Of a DNA stretch of 24,673 bases, positions 7,961 to 14,436 are shown in pieces; the stretch's first letter is position 1, and the number at the start of each line of letters is the position of its first letter. This DNA comes from FW021-bin31 sp964478125 (GTDB lineage: Bacteria > Bacteroidota > Bacteroidia > Chitinophagales > Chitinophagaceae): the NCBI GenBank assembly GCA_964478125.1, contig CAYZGR010000045.1, positions 1 to 24,673 on the forward strand. Direction: 5' to 3'. Position numbers and translations under genes: made by a program. The notes below the pieces were generated by a model. It saw only the letters and a list, made by a program, of their open reading frames with translations. It had not been told where the DNA came from and ran no database searches.

Positions 7961-9295
7961 TCACTTGATCTGGTTGGTGAAATAAAACCGGAGTAACAGC
8001 AAGCTATACCGGTATTCATACTTATATTGTATCAATTGCGAAGCGGCAGTAATCATCTTATTGCGAGCAAGCTCATAATCATAAGAAGTGATCAAACCCG
8101 ATTTATAGCGCTCTCCGGCATAGTCAAAAGCAGCTTTTTGTGCCGCATAGGATTGTTTCCCCACCTCATAAGACCGAAGGCTGAGGCGGGCGTTGGAATA
8201 TATGGTCTGAATGGCCTGCCAAAGATCATATTGTTCTTGCTCCAGCTGGTCCTTAGCTTTTATAACCTCCAGCTTTGCTTTCTTATAGGTCGTGGATGCA
8301 TAAAAATTATTAAATATGGGAATGTTGAGACTGAAGCTGAAATAATAACCCAGATTATCATGGAACTGCCGGGAAAACGGTACTTTCTCATTATTGATGA
8401 TATATCGGTCTGAATAATCCGTCCCGGCATTGGCGCTAAAGGACAGGCTGGGCAGGAAATTATGCTCTGTCATTTTCCTGTATTGCTCTGCACTTTTCAG
8501 CTCCGTTCGCCGGAGTTTTATATCAGGCAGTATATGAAGGGCCTTTTGATAGATAGCCTCCATATCCCGCGACAGGATAGCCGTATCGGGAATAAAAGAA
8601 GTATCGGTTTCAATACGGAATTGATCCGTGTCTTTTAGTTGCAGGTATTGTACCAACGATAGCCGGGCCTTGATGAGATCATTCTCTGATTGAACGACCT
8701 GCTGCCTATCGGTCGCCCGCTGCGATTCTACATCTACCAGATCCGAAGGCGCCTTCTCCCCCACATTTAGCTGTTCTTTTAATATAGCCACTTGCTGCTC
8801 AGACAATCGCAACTGCTCCTTTGCCAGTTTCAATAATTCCTTATTAAGCAGGATCTGTAAATAGGCATTCATAATATGGATGGTCAGGTCATTTTCCATT
8901 TTTTCTTTCTGATAGCGGCTTGTAAGCAGATCAATATTTGCTTTTTTGATCCCATGCAGTATATAAAAGCCGTTAAACAGGGTCCAATTGGCATTTAGTC
9001 CGAAACTGTTCGATCTGGAAGTTTCGTCCTTCTTCACATTCGTAATGGGGTCCACACTTAACCCGATACTGTAATTTTGCGAAACGCCCGCATTCAAAGA
9101 AGGCAACAATTGCCCTTTAGCCGCCAGCTTATCATATTTTGCCGCTTTTATATCCGCATCCGCCTGTTGCAGGCTCAGATTGTGTTCCCGGGCATAAGCC
9201 ACACACTGTTGCAAAGACCAGTGTTTGATCGTGCTTTGTGCCGTACATTTCATGCAGATCAGAGATAGTAATATCATTTCCAAGACTTTTTTCAT
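7961..9295 (-). CDS. TolC-family outer-membrane efflux protein
   Basis: 444 residues from the ATG at 9295, where MKKVLEMILLSLICMKCTAQ forms a signal peptide. The longer in-frame ATG at 9463 would put 56 unlikely residues before it. The mature protein starts WSLQQCVAYAREHNLSLQQA, the typical first helix of OEP/TolC repeats. Two repeats follow, with long coiled-coil helices (ATDRQQVVQSENDLIKARLS and EQEQYDLWQAIQTIYSNARL) and the second-repeat end AGERYKSGLITSYDYELARN. TolC proteins form trimeric ducts across the outer membrane and periplasm for ABC, RND and type I export systems. It is the last gene of the minus-strand block, 176 nt downstream of the ATPase. That spacer shows no consensus promoter. 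It is the likely exit duct for the transporter, but no adaptor gene is next to it. Confidence 0.93.
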   Translation of the reverse strand: MKKVLEMILLSLICMKCTAQSTIKHWSLQQCVAYAREHNLSLQQADADIKAAKYDKLAAKGQLLPSLNAGVSQNYSIGLSVDPITNVKKDETSRSNSFGLNANWTLFNGFYILHGIKKANIDLLTSRYQKEKMENDLTIHIMNAYLQILLNKELLKLAKEQLRLSEQQVAILKEQLNVGEKAPSDLVDVESQRATDRQQVVQSENDLIKARLSLVQYLQLKDTDQFRIETDTSFIPDTAILSRDMEAIYQKALHILPDIKLRRTELKSAEQYRKMTEHNFLPSLSFSANAGTDYSDRYIINNEKVPFSRQFHDNLGYYFSFSLNIPIFNNFYASTTYKKAKLEVIKAKDQLEQEQYDLWQAIQTIYSNARLSLRSYEVGKQSYAAQKAAFDYAGERYKSGLITSYDYELARNKMITAASQLIQYKYEYRYSLLLLRFYFTNQIK

Positions 9296-9471
9296 GCTGT
9301 AATATTTAGATTGCAGGATGTTGTTTACATGCTTATTAGAAGAAATAGGGCCAATAACGCGAACCAGACAGGCTTCACAGTAAAAGATCAGTGCCTCCAT
9401 ACTCCATTCCATATTTATTGATGTTGTTATAGAATTGCGTTTACAAAATGGCGCCGCGGCCAACTGCTTAC

Positions 9472-10137
9472 TTACTCAATAATCTTCCCGTCAAATAAAT
9501 TCAGGATCCTGTTTCCGTAAGCGGCATTGCTTTCCGAATGAGTAACCTGGATAATAGTCACGCCTTCTTCCTCATTCAGCTTCTTAAACAATCGCATGAT
9601 CTCCTCTCCCTGTGCCGATTGTAAATTCCCGGTAGGTTCATCGGCTAAAATTAATTTGGGTTCGCTCACAAGCGCCCGGGCAATGCCCACCAACTGTTGT
9701 TGCCCACCGGAAAGCTGGTTGGGGAACAGGTCTTTTTTGGCAACGATGTTAAAGCGATCCAAAATATCCGCTACTTTGGCCTTGCGTTCTTTCCCTTTCA
9801 TTTTCTTATAAAGAAGGGGAGCTTCTATATTTTCATAAACGGTCATTTCATCAATCAGATGGTAAGCCTGAAACACAAAACCGATATGATATTTGTATAA
9901 GGCCGCCTTCTTCTTTTCACTCAGATCATGTACCGGTTCTCCCATGAAATAATATTCGCCCTCCGTAGGGGTTTCCAGCATACCGATGATGTCCAGCAAC
10001 GTAGTCTTTCCCGAGCCGGACGGGCCCATAACGGAGATAAATTCCCCTTCCTTTACCTGCATATTGATGTAGCGCAGCACATATGTCTTCACTGCTTTAT
10101 TCTCGTAATACTTTTCGATGTTTTTTAAGTAGATCAT
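9472..10137 (-). CDS. ABC transporter ATP-binding protein, LolD/MacB type
   Basis: 221-residue stand-alone ATPase. It shows Walker A GPSGSGKT (38-45), the Q-loop glutamine in GFVFQ (Q90), the signature LSGGQQQ (142-148), Walker B LILADE (162-167) and the H-loop VTH (H200). This is the LolD/FtsE/MacB-NBD clade, which couples ATP hydrolysis to FtsX-type permeases. The D-loop region reads PTGNLQ, with Gln173 in place of the usual Asp. The start is the ATG at 10137 (MIYLKNIEKYYENKAV); an in-frame ATG at 10209 would overlap the permease stop and encode a repeat-derived extension. It lies 64 nt after permease A and is the only ATPase in the window, so it probably serves A and perhaps all four permeases. 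Confidence 0.95.
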   Translation of the reverse strand: MIYLKNIEKYYENKAVKTYVLRYINMQVKEGEFISVMGPSGSGKTTLLDIIGMLETPTEGEYYFMGEPVHDLSEKKKAALYKYHIGFVFQAYHLIDEMTVYENIEAPLLYKKMKGKERKAKVADILDRFNIVAKKDLFPNQLSGGQQQLVGIARALVSEPKLILADEPTGNLQSAQGEEIMRLFKKLNEEEGVTIIQVTHSESNAAYGNRILNLFDGKIIE

Positions 10138-10201
10138 TTGATTTGTGATTTGATGATTTGAGATATAAGATTTAATAGCTTTCAGCCTTTGGCTTTCAGC
10201 T
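10138..10201 (-). repeat. Short-period repeats in the leader of the ATPase gene
   Basis: On the coding (minus) strand the 64-nt spacer between permease A and the ATPase gene has two direct-repeat tracts: GCTGAAAG twice (AAAGCTGAAAGCCAAAGG and GCTGAAAGCT), then three copies of CAAATCA immediately before the ATG. There is no Shine-Dalgarno-like purine box. Confidence 0.5.
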
Positions 10202-12622
10202 TTATTCATACTTCAACGCCTCCACCGGATTCGCTCTTGCCGCCCGCCAGGCCTGTAGGCTTACTGTTAATATGGTTAACACAACAGATAAAACCGTTGC
10301 AATCACAAAAGGCCATACCGGCATGTCTATTCTGTAAGCAAATCCGTTCAGCCATTTTTGAGCTAAAATATAAGTGACCGGCCAGGCAATAATGTTGGCG
10401 ATAACCACCATGATGATAAACTTCTTATTTAATAGCTTTAAAATAGCAATCATAGATGCACCCAATACCCTTCTGATACCAATCTCTTTGGTACGATTTG
10501 TAGTGATGAATGCGGAAAGTGCAAAAATACCTACCAGAGAAAGAATAAGGGACAACAGCGTGAAGGCGCTTACAATTTTCCTGAATCGGATATCATTGGC
10601 TATTGTCTGATGAAAGCTTTCTTCTATAAATGTATAATGAAGCGGAAAACCGGGATAAAAAAACTTATTCCATACATTTTTAATGGCGGATATCGTCGTA
10701 TTAAAGTGATTCGCGTCTATACGACATATTAAATTATTCGTCACAATTTCATGTCCGGGGGAAGAAAAACTACCATAAATGGTTGGCAATACTTTCTTAT
10801 CAAAGCCCTCGTAATGATAGTCGGCAATTACTCCGATAATATGTTTCGTGAGGGAACCATTCTCCACGAGCGTTTTCCCGATGACATTACCGCCAAGCAG
10901 TTTTGCCGCACTTTCATTTAAAATAACGCTGCCTGAGGTGTCCTGTCCATACTGCGATGAAAATAAGCGTCCGGCCAATAGCGTTACTTGCATGGCTTTC
11001 AAAGTACCGATGCTTACTGAGGCGATATACACGTTTATATCTTCGCCTTTATATTTTATGTTATTCATAAAAGCCATGGAATTTCCCATGATCTGGTTGG
11101 TCGTTCCTACACCCGTTACGCCCGGTATCGTTTTTAATCTTTCGGCAAACTGCCTATCGTATCCGATATTTAAATCGATCAACCCCGAAGGCTGAAAACC
11201 GAGGTCTGCATGAACCATATAATTCACTTGTTTTTGGATGACGCCGATGCCGATTATAAAACCTGCTGCTATTAAGAATTGGATAATAACCAAAGTATTT
11301 CTCACCCGGATCCCCTGAATGCCACGGGAGAAATTTCCCTTGAGCACCTTCACCGGATCAAAGGAAGCCATAAAAAAAGCAGGATAAATTCCCGAAAGCA
11401 GGATAGTAACCAAAATAATAACGATAAGCTGCCACCAGATCAACGAGATCGCATGGTGATAAAACCAGACAGATAAAGAGGTGTCAAATAGCTGGTTAAA
11501 CAAGGGCAGACACAATTCCACTATAAGCAATGCTATCACCAGCGCCATCATGCATTGAATAGCAGCCTGGAGAAAGAATTGAAGAATAAGCGATCTCTTA
11601 TTGGCGCCAATCACTTTGCGCACACCCGCCTCTTTGGCCCGGCCGATAACCTGTGCGGTAGACAGGTTGGCAAAATTGATCATAGCGATAAGCAACAGCA
11701 ACACGGAAAGCGCCAGAACAGGCATGAGCTTGTTCATTACACTCTCGCTATTTAACGGATAAAGATGCACTTTTTGCAATGGCATGAGGCGAATACCAAA
11801 CTCCCTGCCGGATTTGATATATTCATCCAGAGAAGTATGACGTTGTTTAAGCAATCCGGCAAAGGAAGCCTTATAAATTTTATTGACCTGTTTTTCCAAC
11901 ACGCTATCCGGCCGGGGAGCGTTTAACCGGACATAAATATTGGCAAGATCGGTTTGCCGGGGATCGGCCGGTACGCCATTTAACTCTCCTGAATTATAAA
12001 TAGCTTTAAAAGGCATGGTTGTAGGCGTATTTATTTTTTTTACGACACCGGTTATTTCATAGACCGTACCGGGATCTTTCCTCCATGATTTCATGGTAAC
12101 AGACCGGCCGATCGCCTGGACGGAGCCAAACCATTTTAGCGCCAGGGAATCGGTAATTACCATGGAATGGAGCTTATCCAACGCATGATTAGGGTTGCCG
12201 GCAATAAACAGATAGGGAAACACTTTAAAAAATGAGCTGTCGCTAACCCAAAAAGAATTCATATTGGCTGAAAAATCTTTATCCTCAACTATTATATTGA
12301 AGGTATGATCGAAAGATCCAATCACTTTGGTCACGCTTTGTACGCCGGGAAGGTTATTCTCCAGTAAAGGCGCTATACGGGTATCACCACCATTCATCCA
12401 GGAGATCTGCCGCGTAGATGAAGAAATACTTTCTTTTGTATTTACCTGATAAATATTTTTTAACTGTGGCGACCATTGATCATAGCTTTTCTGATAGTTT
12501 ATATACAGCAGCAATACAATAAATCCTGCCAGACCAATGGCCAATCCACCCGTATTAATAGCGGCGTAACCTTTGTTTTTCCAAAGGTTACGGAATGCGA
12601 TTTTTAGATAATTTTGAAACAT
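10202..12622 (-). CDS. FtsX/MacB-type ABC transporter permease A
   Basis: 806-residue inner-membrane permease of the long Bacteroidota type, in which the 4-TM MacB/LolC unit is doubled. TM1 is at about residues 21-43, followed by a MacB_PCD periplasmic domain (45-290). The first FtsX domain (300-415) has RAKEAGVRKVIGA after TM2. TM5 (435-458) begins the second unit with its own periplasmic domain. The second FtsX domain (675-800) has RTKEIGIRRVLGAS and the family end RAARANPVEALKYE. No ATPase domain is fused; the ATPase gene follows 64 nt downstream. MacB-superfamily permeases transmit ATP-driven movement to the periplasm rather than carry solute across the inner membrane. It is closest to permease D (46 of the first 61 residues identical by my count). 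Codons 11-20 contain an 11-bp inverted repeat. The substrate is unknown. Confidence 0.93.
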   Translation of the reverse strand: MFQNYLKIAFRNLWKNKGYAAINTGGLAIGLAGFIVLLLYINYQKSYDQWSPQLKNIYQVNTKESISSSTRQISWMNGGDTRIAPLLENNLPGVQSVTKVIGSFDHTFNIIVEDKDFSANMNSFWVSDSSFFKVFPYLFIAGNPNHALDKLHSMVITDSLALKWFGSVQAIGRSVTMKSWRKDPGTVYEITGVVKKINTPTTMPFKAIYNSGELNGVPADPRQTDLANIYVRLNAPRPDSVLEKQVNKIYKASFAGLLKQRHTSLDEYIKSGREFGIRLMPLQKVHLYPLNSESVMNKLMPVLALSVLLLLIAMINFANLSTAQVIGRAKEAGVRKVIGANKRSLILQFFLQAAIQCMMALVIALLIVELCLPLFNQLFDTSLSVWFYHHAISLIWWQLIVIILVTILLSGIYPAFFMASFDPVKVLKGNFSRGIQGIRVRNTLVIIQFLIAAGFIIGIGVIQKQVNYMVHADLGFQPSGLIDLNIGYDRQFAERLKTIPGVTGVGTTNQIMGNSMAFMNNIKYKGEDINVYIASVSIGTLKAMQVTLLAGRLFSSQYGQDTSGSVILNESAAKLLGGNVIGKTLVENGSLTKHIIGVIADYHYEGFDKKVLPTIYGSFSSPGHEIVTNNLICRIDANHFNTTISAIKNVWNKFFYPGFPLHYTFIEESFHQTIANDIRFRKIVSAFTLLSLILSLVGIFALSAFITTNRTKEIGIRRVLGASMIAILKLLNKKFIIMVVIANIIAWPVTYILAQKWLNGFAYRIDMPVWPFVIATVLSVVLTILTVSLQAWRAARANPVEALKYE
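12565..12592 (-). other. Perfect 11-bp inverted repeat inside the start of permease A
   Basis: CGTAACCTTTG (12565-12575) and CAAAGGTTACG (12582-12592) are perfect complements separated by 6 nt, 31-58 nt into the coding region. The mRNA would carry a strong hairpin just downstream of the start codon. Shorter versions occur at the same codons in permeases B, C and D. Confidence 0.5.
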
Positions 12623-12828
12623 GGTTTTATTTTACTCCCTTTGTGATTATTAAATTGCAGAGCAAGACTGCTTCGGAGAACCGGCCCGCAAAACCCCAGT
12701 TCTTTCCTCTCAATGGCATCTATATGCATTCCCTTTGCACTCTCGTCATTGTCTGTCTGGATTACTATTTCATCATTGCGAAAGGAAATAACCGATGCTA
12801 TCTCATACGGTCCAATTTGCTTCTTCAT
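12604..12828 (-). CDS. Hypothetical 74-codon ORF coupled to the GIN-domain gene
   Basis: Starts MKKQIGPYEIASVISFRNDE and ends within the first codons of permease A (19-nt overlap). I do not recognise the family. There is no signal peptide or membrane segment. The first half looks like a plausible small soluble domain (DEIVIQTDND); the C-terminal part (GSKIKPCFKII) is probably just read-through into the permease start. Its ATG overlaps the upstream stop as ATGA (12828-12825), an arrangement typical of translational coupling. This is the main reason for treating it as possibly real. It also fills an otherwise empty 202-nt spacer, where it could be a shortened remnant. Confidence 0.35.
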   Translation of the reverse strand: MKKQIGPYEIASVISFRNDEIVIQTDNDESAKGMHIDAIERKELGFCGPVLRSSLALQFNNHKGSKIKPCFKII

Positions 12829-13622
12829 TCTTTTACAACATCTCCCGCCTCCCTTTTCTTTAGCAGCCTGATTTTCGCATTACCCTTATAGTGCACTTCA
12901 CCTGATCCCACACTGTATAAGGACAGTGTTCCATCTACCCAAACTTTGGCATCACCCGATCCTGAGCGAGAAAGTATCATATTTTGAACATTAAACATCC
13001 TGCCTTCCAGATCTCCCGAACCCGACATAAAAATATTACTTTTGCCTGCAGCCCCCTCTAGATCAACATTTCCCGACCCATGGGCCTTCAAAGTAAAATT
13101 CTCAATATGGCCACATATACTCATATCTCCCGAACTGCTTTTATTTATGATTAATTGATCCGCCTTTATCAACAATTTCATATCTCCTGATCCTGCTTTG
13201 TTAACAGTTAGATCTTGCAGGAATAAGGTGTCTCTGGCTTCCACCTTCCCCGAACCATTCGCAATGATCTTTTTTAAACGGTTAAAAGCAACGCAAACGC
13301 TCGGCTGATGAAATTTCCACAGATTGAGATCAGGTTTTTTCAATTGAATATATAATACGCCATTCTTTGTATCCGTGACTATGTATGGCCGGACACTCTT
13401 TTGTGCTATTACCGTCACTTTTTCCCGCGGAGCCTGTAATAAGATCAGATCCAGTGATCCGGATTTATCAATAGAAGTAAAAGAAGAAACATTTCTTTCA
13501 ACCTTTTGCTTATTCCTGTTATAAACCCCTTCATGCTTAATCTGGCCGCTCGCCGGACAAGAGATTAAGACGGCCAACACACTTACAAACACCGCTCTTA
13601 GGGAATAATGATACATGGGCAT
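12825..13622 (-). CDS. GIN-domain (DUF2807) exported protein 2
   Basis: 265 residues. A signal peptide (FVSVLAVLISCPASG, about residues 10-26) precedes a head-GIN/DUF2807 domain, predicted to be a right-handed beta-helix. The repeated GSG/GSGD turns are plain: ANGSGKVEA, KAGSGDMKL, KSSSGDMSI, AHGSGNVDL, MSGSGDLEG, RSGSGDAKV, SVGSGEVHY. The domain is common in Bacteroidota envelope proteins; it is sometimes labelled an autotransporter-adhesin head, but its function is not established. The Cys in the signal region could also make it a lipoprotein. Start alternatives are the ATGs at 13622 and 13616. It lies 51 nt after the sister gene, and its stop overlaps the next ORF. The lysine-rich tail LLKKREAGDVVKE is unlike the sister protein. 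Confidence 0.85.
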   Translation of the reverse strand: MPMYHYSLRAVFVSVLAVLISCPASGQIKHEGVYNRNKQKVERNVSSFTSIDKSGSLDLILLQAPREKVTVIAQKSVRPYIVTDTKNGVLYIQLKKPDLNLWKFHQPSVCVAFNRLKKIIANGSGKVEARDTLFLQDLTVNKAGSGDMKLLIKADQLIINKSSSGDMSICGHIENFTLKAHGSGNVDLEGAAGKSNIFMSGSGDLEGRMFNVQNMILSRSGSGDAKVWVDGTLSLYSVGSGEVHYKGNAKIRLLKKREAGDVVKE

Positions 13623-13673
13623 CTATTTTATGATCTTTTATTTATGGATACGCTTTCCCAGTCAAGAAAAATA

Positions 13674-14399
13674 CTATTCTCTGATTATTTTGCCTGCTCC
13701 TGAAATAGACTTTTCAATTTCAGGATCGCCCTTATACGCTATTTTACCGCTCCCGGATATAGACGCCTCCAACCGTTCCTGTACATTCATATGTAATTCC
13801 CCCGATCCCGAGATATGAGCTTCTGCGCTATCTGTTGCAAGATCATTGGCCATTACATCAGCACTACCAGAAATATGATACCGGGCAAATGTCGCAGTTC
13901 CCTTTATATTCATTTTGGCCCTACCTGAGAGATGCACTTTTAACGATTCTGTTTTTAGTTGTACATTCATTCCGGCAGCACCGCTGGCAGACAGCTCCAG
14001 GGCATCTGTCCGCAAAGTATTCTGGCTTTGTAGCCTGCAAGCGTGACTTACACCGAGTGCATCCATGTTTTTTATGCTGAGATAGACATTGATAGGTCGT
14101 GTAGGAGTAAGATTTACATTATCTTTTTCTTTTATAACCAACCCGCCATCCTTTATATCTGAGATAATATAAGGAAGCAGGTTTTTATCAGCTTCAATTC
14201 TTAAATCAGGGACGTTCTCCTGTGTTAGAAAAATATGAAAATTCCCGGAACAGTCAACCCTGGTAAAAGGATCTACCCGTCTGGTCTCCGATCCCACATT
14301 TCCATTACCGCTGATTTGTCGTATAGAACTGCAGGAAGGGCTAAAAGACAAGCTCCCCATAATCACTAAAATATTAAAGAGACCAGTTAGTACTTTCAT
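13674..14399 (-). CDS. GIN-domain (DUF2807) putative lipoprotein 1
   Basis: 241 residues. The N-terminus MKVLTGLFNILVIMGSLSFS followed by PSCSS suggests a lipoprotein signal with Cys23 as the lipidated residue. The DUF2807 domain then begins with the usual opening R-x-V-x-x-F-T-x-V (ETRRVDPFTRVDCSGNFHIF). Beta-helix repeats with SG turns follow: ELSASGAAGM, VHLSGRAKM, YHISGSADV, AHISGSGEL, ASISGSGKI and the end KSISGAGKIIRE. It is related to the next gene downstream, probably by an old tandem duplication, but now differs in most positions and in its likely membrane anchoring. It sits 37 nt after the OMP gene, so the OMP and both GIN proteins probably form one expression unit. Confidence 0.87.
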   Translation of the reverse strand: MKVLTGLFNILVIMGSLSFSPSCSSIRQISGNGNVGSETRRVDPFTRVDCSGNFHIFLTQENVPDLRIEADKNLLPYIISDIKDGGLVIKEKDNVNLTPTRPINVYLSIKNMDALGVSHACRLQSQNTLRTDALELSASGAAGMNVQLKTESLKVHLSGRAKMNIKGTATFARYHISGSADVMANDLATDSAEAHISGSGELHMNVQERLEASISGSGKIAYKGDPEIEKSISGAGKIIRE

Positions 14400-14436
14400 A
14401 TAAAATATATTCTTTAAATAACTGTTGACTTATTTT

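Noticed and set aside
9296..9463. 56-residue extension of the TolC-family protein
   Set aside because: It would bury a normal signal peptide (starting at 9295) inside the protein.
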